From Thalassospira profundimaris (lineage in GTDB: Bacteria > Pseudomonadota > Alphaproteobacteria > Rhodospirillales > Thalassospiraceae), in NCBI RefSeq assembly GCF_003326675.1, contig NZ_JPWF01000018.1, forward strand, positions 1 to 64,000: a DNA stretch of 64,000 nucleotides, written 5' to 3'. Of the stretch, positions 44,491 to 52,855 are shown piece after piece; position 1 is the first letter of the stretch, and each line of letters starts with the position of its first letter. Made by a program: the position numbers and the translations under genes. The notes below the pieces were generated by a model. That model was not told the DNA's origin. It saw only the letters and a list, made by a program, of their open reading frames with translations, and did no database searches.

Positions 44491-45264
44491 TTAAAGAATG
44501 CTGTAGCTGTTCTGTTCAAGTCGCAGGCAGGTCAGATTGCCACTATGGTAGGCACCTGTATCGATACCAATCCGGTTTGGTCTAAAAACCGGCTCTTCTG
44601 TTATCGTGTGGCCATGCACTACAATATGTGAGTATCCGCCCATATGGCCAAGAAACGGTTCGCGGATCCAACGCAGGCTTTCGCCAGTTTGCTGGTCAAT
44701 CGGTTGGTCCGGATTAATCCCGGCATGGGTGAAATAATAATCACCAAAGACCACAGCATCTTCGAGAGCCCGATAAAATCCCAGATGCCCACTTTCATCA
44801 AGCTTGTCGAGAAGATCTTCTGCCGCCTTGGCAAGTTTCTCGGGCGTCATCACACCAGGCGGCATTCCGACACCATAGCTCAGCAGCGTTTCCGCCCCCC
44901 CATATGTTAACCAGGATGTCGAACCAACCGGGTCGTCGAGAAACCGCATCAAAAATTCTTCATGATTTCCCATGATCACATGCTGTCGAGCACCGGCTTT
45001 CTGGCTGGCTATCAGTAGGTCAATAACTGCCTTACTTTCTGGTCCCCGATCAACATAATCGCCCAAATAAACGACGGTCTTCACAGATCCTGTCGGCACT
45101 TCGTCACGGTCAATCTTTTCGATCACGGCTCTCAGCAAATCCGCACGCCCGTGAATATCCCCAACCGCATACACAACCTGCCCGTCAGGAATAAGAGCCT
45201 CGCCGAGTAGAACTGTCTTGGATGATGGCTTATCAGCACGTTTTTTCGAGAACCAGTTGAACAA
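44491..45264 (-). CDS. PP1-like serine/threonine phosphatase / metallophosphoesterase
   Basis: A 257-residue calcineurin-like phosphoesterase with the PPP motifs GDIHGR, GDYVDRGPES, MGNHEEF, a HAG segment and VVHGHT, all metal ligands present. GGGAGG at 45271-45276 is six bases from a TTG at 45264, the best start; the frame continues to 45555 but those residues come from an inserted repeat element. Candidates are a protein phosphatase or a dinucleoside tetraphosphatase. Next to a BY-kinase locus, but such phosphatases act on Ser/Thr, not usually on Wzc. Confidence 0.88.
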   Translation of the reverse strand: MFNWFSKKRADKPSSKTVLLGEALIPDGQVVYAVGDIHGRADLLRAVIEKIDRDEVPTGSVKTVVYLGDYVDRGPESKAVIDLLIASQKAGARQHVIMGNHEEFLMRFLDDPVGSTSWLTYGGAETLLSYGVGMPPGVMTPEKLAKAAEDLLDKLDESGHLGFYRALEDAVVFGDYYFTHAGINPDQPIDQQTGESLRWIREPFLGHMGGYSHIVVHGHTITEEPVFRPNRIGIDTGAYHSGNLTCLRLEQNSYSIL

Positions 45265-45317
45265 GTTTTCCTCCCGCTTCTGGCCTATTGAAGATAGGCA
45301 TCCGGTTGAAGGATACC

Positions 45318-45585
45318 TAAAGCATATTGCCTTAAATCTGATCCACTTTGCCGGAGGCATCGTTTTGTCCGGCAAGGAAAGGTTTGCAGAGCGTAGCGGG
45401 GCTACGGTCAAGAACCTTGACGCTGCGGGGCAAAACGATGTCCCGGCTCGAAGGGTTTGATTTTGGCGGCCTTTGGCAACGTTACACCGCTTGAACGATG
45501 CGCCGCATCGTCCTGTGCGCTGTGCCTTGCCAAATGACACGCCAAAAACAACCAAAGTGAACCAGATTTAAGGCAATATGCTTTA
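45318..45585. mobile_element. MITE-like element, 264 bp between TA dinucleotides
   Basis: Two 34-base ends, 45317-45350 and 45553-45586, are inverted copies with two mismatches. Each is bordered by TA (45318-45319 and 45584-45585), which fits the TA duplication of IS630/Tc1-mariner insertions; the element proper is 45320-45583. It encodes nothing that I can support and is full of stems: TTGCCGGA/TCCGGCAA (45348-45375), CGTAGC/GCTACG and ACGATGCG/CGCATCGT. A solo end lies at 21099-21132. It separates the SH3 gene from the phosphatase gene and fills the 338-base gap. Confidence 0.75.
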
Positions 45586-45602
45586 GCCCCCGACAGTCAC
45601 GA

Positions 45603-46415
45603 TTACTTGTTCGCAACAAGCGACATAGCGACCCAAACGCTATAAACCTTGCCATCCTGACCTGAATAGGAGAACCGTCCCCAGCCGTCCTGTTCTTCCA
45701 TCAACTTAAGAGGAGTTGACGACGGCATTTTGAACGCGATGTCATAACCGGTTCCCGGTCCCATGCGGGCATTTACAGTATCTGACGTCGTGTGCCAGAT
45801 TTTGACATCCTCAACCGGCAATGCCGCAGCGTCATTGCTTGCCGCGGCAACTTCTTCGGCTGCGACTTCTTCCTTCACCGAGACAGCGGTTTTTTCCGCT
45901 ACGGCTGGTGCAGCCTCTGCCATGACGTCAGACGCAGATTGCCCCTGCTCCTCGCGGGCGGTGCTTGTTTCCGCCTCAGCGGGCATGGCCGCATCGCTTT
46001 GCGTTGTCTGCGTTCCGGATGGTTCAGCATTGCCCGCGGCACCGGTAATCAGTTCAATCTGACGCCCGTCAACTGCCAGCTCCACGAGCTGCCAACAATA
46101 GCTGCCACCGGTCAGGCCGCAGGTATATGTTACACGCCCATAGAATGGCGGAGTCACACTTTCCTTGGCAAGGGTGCCGCGGAAGTTCCATTCAAACTCG
46201 CCCATGCGGTTGCCGGGCACAAGCATGGTGAGGCTGTATTCATGGAGCTGAAGGGTTGGCTGCAGAGCTTCAAGGATACCTGCATAAATCTCGGCCGGGT
46301 TCGGCGAGAACTTGCCTTCCTGTTCTTTCATGATGTCCAGACGATGCTGATAATATCCCCAGCCCCCAGCACCAATTGCTGCCAAAAGGACCACAAAGAA
46401 AATCAGCTTTTTCAT
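45603..46415 (-). CDS. Membrane-anchored protein with C-terminal bacterial SH3 domain
   Basis: A 270-residue protein. An N-terminal helix (LIFFVVLLAAIGAGGWGYY) anchors it. A globular segment with a CGLTGGSYCWQLVEL cysteine pair comes next, then an Ala/Glu-rich linker at about 125-205, and an SH3b domain begins at VNARMGPGTGYDIAF. The SH3b domain probably binds peptidoglycan or a periplasmic partner. No operon partner is certain because a MITE-like element lies behind it. Confidence 0.75.
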   Translation of the reverse strand: MKKLIFFVVLLAAIGAGGWGYYQHRLDIMKEQEGKFSPNPAEIYAGILEALQPTLQLHEYSLTMLVPGNRMGEFEWNFRGTLAKESVTPPFYGRVTYTCGLTGGSYCWQLVELAVDGRQIELITGAAGNAEPSGTQTTQSDAAMPAEAETSTAREEQGQSASDVMAEAAPAVAEKTAVSVKEEVAAEEVAAASNDAAALPVEDVKIWHTTSDTVNARMGPGTGYDIAFKMPSSTPLKLMEEQDGWGRFSYSGQDGKVYSVWVAMSLVANK

Positions 46416-46698
46416 TACCGTCTATCCAACCTGCTGTCTGAAACCATTGCTGCGCGCACGGTCAGTTTTATCCACACCGGGCTTTCCTCCCTCACTTTTT
46501 CGGGGATTTGCGACCGGCAATTTAACCTTCGGTAATCTATAACGAAAACAGCAGGAAACTACAAACAACTTGGGAATATTTAAGGCGGTTCTTTATGGGA
46601 AAGAACAATACAAGAATGGCATTCAGGTAGCCTGCACACAAAGAAAAGGGAGAGGAAATAACAACATGTCCCTCCCCCCAATTTGCAAGCCGGAAATG

Positions 46699-47457
46699 TT
46701 AGCCCCCTTTGCGATGAATTGCAAAAGGGGACCAGCTTTGGCTGACGGGCATGACTTCAAGCGAATTGACATTCATATGCGGCGGCAGGCTTGCCACCCA
46801 GAAAATGGTTTCGGCAATGTCTTCGGGCTGGATCGGGTCGGCCCCGCGATAGAGCTTGTCATAGGCTTCCTGATTGCCACCCGTGCGCACAAGGGTAAAT
46901 TCACTTTCGCACAGCCCCGGCTCGATGGACGTTACGCGCACGCCGGTTCCGGCAAGATCACAGCGAATACCCAGCGAGAATTGCTGCACAAAGGCCTTGG
47001 TCGCGCCATAGACATTGCCGCCCGGATAGGGCCAGTTCGCCGCAATTGACGCAAGGTTGACAATCGCGCCTTTGCGTTCGATGAGTTTGTCGAGCACAAC
47101 TCGCGTCATCGCCACCAATCCCTTGGTATTAGTGTCAATCATCGTCATCCAGTCACTAAGATTGCATTCCTGTGCCGGACTTGTTCCCAATGCCAGACCG
47201 GCATTATTCACCAGCAAATCAATCGCGGAAAATTCGGGCGGCAGACTGTCGATTGCCTTTGTGATTGCATCGGCATCCTGAATATCAAAGCAAAGTGCAT
47301 GGGCAACACCCGCCCCGCCCAGCTCGGAAACCAGTGCATCCAGACGTTCGACACGGCGCCCGGTCACGATAACTTTCCAACCTTCGGCGACAAAACGGCG
47401 GGCTGTTGCCGCCCCGAAGCCGGCAGTTGCCCCTGTGATCAATGCTGTCTTTGTCAT
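46699..47457 (-). CDS. ydfG: SDR oxidoreductase, YdfG-like 3-hydroxy acid dehydrogenase
   Basis: A 252-residue classical short-chain dehydrogenase: TGATAGFG cofactor site with GRR (NADP preference), NNAGLALG, and the Ser / Tyr-x3-Lys site in LASIAANWPYPGGNVYGATK. The PVSQSW tail is shared with E. coli YdfG, an NADP-dependent dehydrogenase of serine, allo-threonine and 3-hydroxypropionate-type acids. Follows the TauE/SafE gene by 57 bases; about 280 bases after it (46416-46698) hold only a loose GGGAGAGG / CCTCCCC pairing. Confidence 0.88.
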   Translation of the reverse strand: MTKTALITGATAGFGAATARRFVAEGWKVIVTGRRVERLDALVSELGGAGVAHALCFDIQDADAITKAIDSLPPEFSAIDLLVNNAGLALGTSPAQECNLSDWMTMIDTNTKGLVAMTRVVLDKLIERKGAIVNLASIAANWPYPGGNVYGATKAFVQQFSLGIRCDLAGTGVRVTSIEPGLCESEFTLVRTGGNQEAYDKLYRGADPIQPEDIAETIFWVASLPPHMNVNSLEVMPVSQSWSPFAIHRKGG

Positions 47458-47514
47458 GATTGTCTTCCTGTGGTCAAAGGTTGAAACCGGCGGCCGGACG
47501 ACGGCCTGTGGAAA

Positions 47515-48258
47515 CTAAATGCTGATAAGAATGGTCTGGGTGATGCCGAAAAACGCGATCAACATCAAACTGATGGCACAAACGCGACGCCACATGGTCG
47601 CTGTCATCTGTCGATAAATCTTCTCGCCCGGGAAATAGGACAACACGGCAATCCCCAAAAGCGGCAAAGCCATCATCAAGAAACCGTCGGGCAACATTCC
47701 CGCCCCGGCACGGGTTGCAAATCCAAGAATGTCCACCGCCCCGAAATAGACTGCAAGCGTATTGCGAATGCGGTTGTCCTGCGTTCCCCCGGCCAGCAAC
47801 CAGGCGGCCGCCAACGGCCCGCCGACTGCAAATCCCGACATCAGGATACCGACAAAACATGCCAAAACCGCCCCGATGACAAAATGCCCCATCCAGCGCG
47901 GCGGGTGATGTAGCATGGCAACGATTGCGGCAATGGCAATTGCGCAGTTCGTGGCAATCCTTGCCGTCTGATCATCAAGCGACACCGCGACATAAGGACC
48001 AATCACAGCCCCGATCAAGCCAAAGAACAGAAGGATTGAGCAGGCCCGCCAGTCAATTTTGGATCGGTCAAAATCACGCAATATCAGAAATGTCAGGGTG
48101 ATATCGATCAGAAGAATAATCGGTGTTGCCGTTTGCGGCGGCAAAATTGCCGATAGTCCCAGTGCTGCCAAAAGCGCAAAGCCAAATCCAGTCACCCCGC
48201 GAAACAATGCGGCAATCGCAACCACCAGACCGGGCAAAATCAATTCACTTATCGTCAC
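47515..48258 (-). CDS. TauE/SafE-family membrane permease
   Basis: About 247 residues with eight predicted helices. The first-helix motif GVTGFGFALLAALGL and the second-half counterpart MSGFAVGGPLAAAWLL are the family hallmarks; members export sulfonates/sulfite or move other anions. A GTG at 48258 starts right at the first helix; the frame reaches 48441 but adds a polar 61-residue leader. Divergent from the aminotransferase gene. Confidence 0.82.
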   Translation of the reverse strand: MTISELILPGLVVAIAALFRGVTGFGFALLAALGLSAILPPQTATPIILLIDITLTFLILRDFDRSKIDWRACSILLFFGLIGAVIGPYVAVSLDDQTARIATNCAIAIAAIVAMLHHPPRWMGHFVIGAVLACFVGILMSGFAVGGPLAAAWLLAGGTQDNRIRNTLAVYFGAVDILGFATRAGAGMLPDGFLMMALPLLGIAVLSYFPGEKIYRQMTATMWRRVCAISLMLIAFFGITQTILISI

Positions 48259-48325
48259 GTCCGATCGTTCCCCAGCTCGTTCCCCGGCAAAATCATTCTT
48301 ACCATTTCCTGTTAGGGCAAAGCGC

Positions 48326-48410
48326 CTAGCCGGGCTAGTACCACCAGAATGCTTTTGATGGATCCACAATCCCCACTGGACCCACCTATTGTTCCATTCT
48401 GGCACTATGG
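48326..48410. promoter_or_regulatory. Putative MocR-type binding region upstream of the aminotransferase gene
   Basis: Holds a CTAGCC-G-GGCTAG palindrome (48326-48338), TGGACC (48377-48382) and CTGGCACTATGG (48399-48410). The last is nearly the same as CTGGCACCATAG at 51389-51400, upstream of the MocR gene and ABC genes. The half-sites TGGACC and TGGCAC are 23 bases apart, like the direct repeats of GabR-type regulators. Confidence 0.45.
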
Positions 48411-48479
48411 CAGCAAAATCAAACCACGTTAGATAACGCAATCAAACTGCATCGCTGACACGCCAGACAGGAAGAAAGC

Positions 48480-49799
48480 ATGACTGTACTTGCCAAACCG
48501 AACATGACCAACCATTGGATGCCGTTCACCAATAACCGTATGTTCCGCGAAGAACCGCAAATGTTCGCCAAGGCCAAGGGTGTCACATACTGGACACCGG
48601 AAGGTCGTGAAATTCTTGATGGTGCGTCCGGTCTGTTTTGCTGTGCGGCCGGCCATGGTCGCCCGGAAATTGCCGACGCGGTTCACAAGCAACTTTCGAC
48701 ACTTGATTATTCCCCGCATTTTCAGCGTGCCGCACCGGTTTCCTTTGAATTTGCCGAAAAGCTTGCTGGCATTCTGCCCGATGGCATTGATCGCGTGTTC
48801 TTTGCCGGTTCCGGTTCCGAGGCCGTCGATACCGCAATGAAGATGTGCCTTGCCTATCACCGGGCAACAGGCAATGCACAACGCACGCGCTTTGTATCAC
48901 GTGCCTGGGGATATCACGGGGTCAATCTTGGTGGCACATCATTGGCCGGAATGGTCAATAACCGGCGTGATTTTTCCGGTATCACCTGTGACGTGGTCCA
49001 TATGCGCCACACCTGGACCGAAGAACAGCGCTTTACCCGTGGTCAGCCGGAAACCGATGCCGATCTTGCCAATGATCTTGAAGAAATCTGCAAGACCTAT
49101 GGCGGGGATACGATTGCTGCGGTCTTTGTCGAACCGATTGCCGGATCGATTGGTACCATCGTTCCGCCAAAAGGCTATCTCGAACGGCTTCGTGCCATTT
49201 GCGATAAATACGGCATTCTTCTTGTCTTTGACGAAGTGATTACCGGTTTTGGCCGTACAGGTTCTGCTTTTGCCTCCCAGGAATTCGCGGTAAAGCCGGA
49301 TCTGATCACCATGGCCAAGGCCCTGACCAACGGCGCCATTCCAATGAGTGCGGTTGCCACCAGTGCCGAAATTCAGGCCGCCGTGTTCGAAGCAGCAGGC
49401 GATGCCGACCGCCCGGAATTCTTCCACGGATATACCTATTCCGCCCATCCGGTTGCCTGTGCCGCCGGGATTGCGGCGCTTGATATCTATGCCAGTGAAG
49501 GTCTGTTTGACCGTGCCAAATCCCTGTCGGCACATTTCCTTGATGGCGTGTTTGGCCTGCGCAACCTGCCCCATGTATCCGACTTGCGCGGCTATGGCAT
49601 GATGGCGGGTATTCAGCTGACACCGGGCAAGGCGCCGGGTGAAAAAGGAAGCTGGGTCCAGCGCGAATTGTTCAAGGAAGGCCTGCATGTCAAGGCAACC
49701 GGGGACGCCCTGATCTTTGCCCCGGCACTGGTCAGCACCGAAGAAAACATCAACGACATGATTGCCATCCTGCAAAAGGTTCTTGGCACCCAGATTTAA
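48480..49799 (+). CDS. Class III omega-aminotransferase (beta-alanine:pyruvate type)
   Basis: A 439-residue PLP enzyme of the class III family: FAGSGSEAVDTAMKM phosphate-binding region, GYHGVNLGG, DEVITGFGRTGS with the ring-binding Asp, and the PLP lysine in MAKALTNGAIPM. NHWMPFTNNRMF at the N-terminus and HGYTYSAHP are typical of omega-amino acid:pyruvate aminotransferases. It probably transfers the amino group of beta-alanine, putrescine or a related omega-amine to pyruvate. Likely regulated with the ABC importer by the MocR protein. Confidence 0.93.
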   Translation: MTVLAKPNMTNHWMPFTNNRMFREEPQMFAKAKGVTYWTPEGREILDGASGLFCCAAGHGRPEIADAVHKQLSTLDYSPHFQRAAPVSFEFAEKLAGILPDGIDRVFFAGSGSEAVDTAMKMCLAYHRATGNAQRTRFVSRAWGYHGVNLGGTSLAGMVNNRRDFSGITCDVVHMRHTWTEEQRFTRGQPETDADLANDLEEICKTYGGDTIAAVFVEPIAGSIGTIVPPKGYLERLRAICDKYGILLVFDEVITGFGRTGSAFASQEFAVKPDLITMAKALTNGAIPMSAVATSAEIQAAVFEAAGDADRPEFFHGYTYSAHPVACAAGIAALDIYASEGLFDRAKSLSAHFLDGVFGLRNLPHVSDLRGYGMMAGIQLTPGKAPGEKGSWVQRELFKEGLHVKATGDALIFAPALVSTEENINDMIAILQKVLGTQI

Positions 49800-49818
49800 T
49801 GGGCTGACTTTCGATCTA

Positions 49819-49852
49819 GGGATCGCGCCTTAACCGGTCGCGGTCCCTTTTT
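49819..49852 (+). terminator. Intrinsic terminator of the aminotransferase gene
   Basis: GGGATCGCG (49819-49827) pairs with CGCGGTCCC (49839-49847) using one G-U pair, followed by TTTTT. The right half lies inside the 3' end of the convergent MocR gene. Confidence 0.75.
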
Positions 49853-51344
49853 GCATGTCAGTCGCCACCGCGTGGATCGCATCGCGAAGCTGCCCAATCC
49901 CGGCGGCAATCAGGTCCTTGTCAATTGCGGCAAAGCCCAGCCGCAACCGGTTACGCGGTGCAGTGTCTTCGTTGGCATAATGCACATCGCCCGGTTCAAC
50001 CAGCACACCACGCTTGGCTGCTTCGCGGTGAACCGACCATGCATCCATCCCCTGTGGCAATATGACCCAGACGGCCGACCCGCCGGTGGTTGCGGTGACA
50101 TGAATGTCGGGCAACTGTCTGGACAATTCCGATTGCATGATTTGCCATTTTTCAGACAGACGATCCCGTGTCCGGCGCAGATGGGCATCAAGATGCCCTT
50201 CGCCGATAAACAGCGCCATGGCGCGCTGATCCTGTGCGGATGGGTGGCGATAGCTCAGCCGCCGCAAAGCCCGAAGCTCCTTGATCAGTTCGCTATCGGC
50301 CAGAATGTAGCCAATGCGCAATCCCGGGAACATCAGTTTGGTCAAGCTGCCGATATAGATGATGTGGCCCGAATTATCATAGCTTTTAAGCGCCGCACGT
50401 TGATGGCCAAGATAGTTCAGTTCGTGTTCGTAATCGTCTTCGACAATGATGAAGTCATCCTGGCGGGCCCGTTCGACAATTTGCAAACGACGATCAAGTG
50501 ACATGGTGACACTGGTCGGGCATTGATGCGAAGGCGTGGTATAGACGACATCGCAATCGCGCAATTGCGCGGAACTTGCCAACCCTTCGCTATCAATCGG
50601 CAATGGCACGATATCCGCACCCGTGGCCCCGAATATATTACGGGCATCAACATAGCCCGGATCTTCAACCCCGACCTTGCGCCCTGCCCCGGCCAATAAT
50701 TGCCCGACCAGAAACAGCGCATTTTGCGCCCCGATGGTAATCAGCAACTGTTCAGGATGCGCACGCAAACCGCGATGGGGAAGAATGCGGGTGATGATTT
50801 GTTCGAGCAGTTTCGGGTCATCCATATCGACCTGATCACCGACCCAGCTTTGCGAATGGGCGAGACTTCCGGCCAGACGCATGGAATCCCGCCAGCGCGA
50901 TATGGTTGCCTTGTCCGGGGCCACCTGCCCGTAAATAAACGGATAGGGAAAATCACGCCAATTGGCGGGCTTTACGATGTTACGTGCCTTTGACGGACGG
51001 AACTGCAAATGCCGGTTCCAAAGATCCGGATCACGTTGCGGGGAAAACAGCGATGCGGTTCTGGTGTCCACACTGAGGCGAAGCTGTTGACGAATATATT
51101 GTTCATTGACGAAATGCCCGCGCCGCCAAACTGCTGTCAAATAGCCGTCATCCAGCAATCGCTGATAAACCAGCACCACCGTATTGCGCGAGACCTTCAA
51201 CGCCGAGGCCAGATCACGGGTCGATGGCAATGGTTCGTGCGATGGAAGTCGTCCTTCCAGAATCGCATCGACCAACCCCTGATGGAGCTGCTGTTGCAGG
51301 GTTTGACCACTGATCGTCGGGTCTTCCAGACGGATATCTAGCAT
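49830..51344 (-). CDS. MocR/GabR-type regulator (GntR HTH fused to aminotransferase-like domain)
   Basis: A 504-residue protein. The GntR winged HTH lies at about 25-85 (LPSTRDLASALKVSRNTVVLVYQRLLDDGYL). After a linker comes a fold-type I aminotransferase-like domain with the PLP lysine in GSLTKLMFPGLRIGY. Such regulators bind PLP and an amine effector. Between an omega-aminotransferase and a polyamine-type ABC operon, and divergent from the latter, it probably controls both. Confidence 0.93.
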   Translation of the reverse strand: MLDIRLEDPTISGQTLQQQLHQGLVDAILEGRLPSHEPLPSTRDLASALKVSRNTVVLVYQRLLDDGYLTAVWRRGHFVNEQYIRQQLRLSVDTRTASLFSPQRDPDLWNRHLQFRPSKARNIVKPANWRDFPYPFIYGQVAPDKATISRWRDSMRLAGSLAHSQSWVGDQVDMDDPKLLEQIITRILPHRGLRAHPEQLLITIGAQNALFLVGQLLAGAGRKVGVEDPGYVDARNIFGATGADIVPLPIDSEGLASSAQLRDCDVVYTTPSHQCPTSVTMSLDRRLQIVERARQDDFIIVEDDYEHELNYLGHQRAALKSYDNSGHIIYIGSLTKLMFPGLRIGYILADSELIKELRALRRLSYRHPSAQDQRAMALFIGEGHLDAHLRRTRDRLSEKWQIMQSELSRQLPDIHVTATTGGSAVWVILPQGMDAWSVHREAAKRGVLVEPGDVHYANEDTAPRNRLRLGFAAIDKDLIAAGIGQLRDAIHAVATDMQKGTATG

Positions 51345-51364
51345 CGGGTACTACCGGTTTCTTT

Positions 51365-51417
51365 TGGCACTGCAACAGACTAGCCGCACTGGCACCATAG
51401 TTTTTGCCTTGTGGCTC
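51365..51417. promoter_or_regulatory. Putative MocR direct-repeat sites
   Basis: TGGCAC at 51365-51370, TGGCAC at 51390-51395 and TGGCTC at 51412-51417 recur at 25- and 22-base steps in the divergent MocR/importer region. CTAGCCG at 51380-51386 repeats half of the palindrome at 48326, and CTGGCACCATAG (51389-51400) matches the aminotransferase upstream region at 10 of 12 bases. Confidence 0.45.
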
Positions 51418-51577
51418 TATTACTAGAGTAACCGGCAGTTATACCATTTTGTCAATGACCTAGAATGCGAACCAGAACCGTAAACCAATACGGTCGGTCC
51501 AGGGAGAGATGTCTGTCAGGGGGGCGCATAGTGCGCCGCACAAAAGGGAAAAATCCCGGCTATCAGGAGACATACGG

Positions 51578-52726
51578 ATGACCAAGTTCAACTCCGGCCC
51601 AAAAATCAACCGGCGCACACTTCTTAAAGGTTCGTTGGCCGCCGGTTCTGCGCTGGCCATGCCAGCCATCATCAGCAGAAGTGCCCTTGCCTCTTCGGGC
51701 GAGATCAACATTCTGATGTGGTCGGACTATCTGCCCGAAACTTTCCTTAAATCATTCACCGATGCCACCGGTATCAAGGTCAATTACACCGGCATCGGTT
51801 CGAACGAAGAAATCATCAACAAGCTGAAAGCATCCAAAGGTCGCGGCTTTGATATCGTCTCGCCGACCAACAACCGTGCGCTTCAGTGGAAAGCACTTGA
51901 GCTGCTTCAGCCGTTTGACATGACCAAGATCGCCATTGATGCCGTCAACCCGGCCATGGGCAAGATCGGCAGCACCGACTGGGGCTTTGTTTCCGGTGAA
52001 ACATTCTGGCTGCCACATATCTGGGGCACCGAAGGCATGGCATGGCGCACCGACCTATTCAAGCCGGACGGCATGTTCCCGTCTTATGGTGATGTCTGGT
52101 CCGAAGCCAATGCCGGCAAAACCATGGGCCGCGCGCATTCCATGATGCTGGGGGCCGGTCTTTACATGGAAACCATTGGCGAGCTTGAGCCGGGCGACAT
52201 GTGGAAAGCCTACACCTCCGAAGATGCCATGCGTCCGATCTGGGACAAGGTTTCGGAATTCTGCATTGCGCGCAAAGGCAATATCAAACTGCTTTGGAAT
52301 GATGCCGACACGCAGAAAAACGGTCTTCTGAACGAAGGCGTGATTGTTGGTCAGACCTGGGATGGTCCGCCGCTTGCGCTTAAAACCGCGGGTGAGCCGG
52401 TCATGTATCGTGCCCCGAAAGAAGGTGCAATGGCATGGGTCGACGGCATGGCAATGCCAACCGGTGCGGCCAACACCGAACAGGTTTACGAGTTCATCAA
52501 ATATGCCTTCAAGCCGGAACTGGCAGGCGAGGCGATTGACCATCATGGTTACAACTCGCCGGTTCTCGGTGCTGACAAGTTCGCGGGCGAAGCCTATGCC
52601 AAGAACTTTGCCGATGCCTATCCGGGCGATGCACTTGCCAAGCTTAACCCCTGGCCGTCCGAACCGCAGTGGTATGCCGATATCCGTACGGAATATGCAA
52701 ACCGCTTCGAAAGTGCTGGCGTCTAG
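51578..52726 (+). CDS. potD: Polyamine-type ABC transporter substrate-binding protein (PotD/PotF family)
   Basis: A 382-residue periplasmic binding protein. The N-terminus INRRTLLKGSLAAGSALAMP is a twin-arginine-like signal ending near ALA|SSG. INILMWSDYLPETFLKSF and the DIVSP segment fit the PotD/PotF fold. AGGAG lies nine bases before the ATG at 51578. The ligand may be putrescine, spermidine or another amine; the neighbouring omega-aminotransferase favours a diamine or omega-amino acid. Confidence 0.9.
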   Translation: MTKFNSGPKINRRTLLKGSLAAGSALAMPAIISRSALASSGEINILMWSDYLPETFLKSFTDATGIKVNYTGIGSNEEIINKLKASKGRGFDIVSPTNNRALQWKALELLQPFDMTKIAIDAVNPAMGKIGSTDWGFVSGETFWLPHIWGTEGMAWRTDLFKPDGMFPSYGDVWSEANAGKTMGRAHSMMLGAGLYMETIGELEPGDMWKAYTSEDAMRPIWDKVSEFCIARKGNIKLLWNDADTQKNGLLNEGVIVGQTWDGPPLALKTAGEPVMYRAPKEGAMAWVDGMAMPTGAANTEQVYEFIKYAFKPELAGEAIDHHGYNSPVLGADKFAGEAYAKNFADAYPGDALAKLNPWPSEPQWYADIRTEYANRFESAGV

Positions 52727-52741
52727 GACATTTCCGTATCA

Positions 52742-52774
52742 GGGCGGCACGGCACAACCGCGTGCCGCCCTTTT
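52742..52774 (+). terminator. Intrinsic terminator/attenuator between potD and potA
   Basis: GGGCGGCACG (52742-52751) and CGTGCCGCCC (52761-52770) form a perfect ten-base stem followed by TTTT. It lies behind the binding-protein gene inside the operon, so it would lower expression of the ATPase and permeases relative to the receptor. Confidence 0.85.
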
Positions 52775-52855
52775 CCGTTTCCAGTTTCAGAATACCGAAC
52801 TGCTGCCGGTCTCCCGGCTGGCAGGGTTATGACATTTGCAGGGGTTGGCACCTTT

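Noticed and set aside
45265-45555. N-terminal extension of the phosphatase to position 45555
   Set aside because: The added residues come from the MITE-like element, while a TTG with GGGAGG at the correct distance lies at 45264.
21036-45600. Search for a transposase or integrase gene bounding the AT-rich cassette
   Set aside because: None seen; only the MITE-like repeats are present, and they do not bracket the cassette closely.
48400-48414. TGGCACTATGGCAGC as a second sigma-54 promoter ahead of the aminotransferase
   Set aside because: GG-N10-GC spacing is kept but the -12 box is CAGC rather than TTGC, and no sigma-54 activator is linked; the TGGCAC fits the MocR half-site pattern better.
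51365-51410. TGGCAC boxes upstream of the importer as sigma-54 -24 elements
   Set aside because: No TTGC at the required spacing follows any of them.
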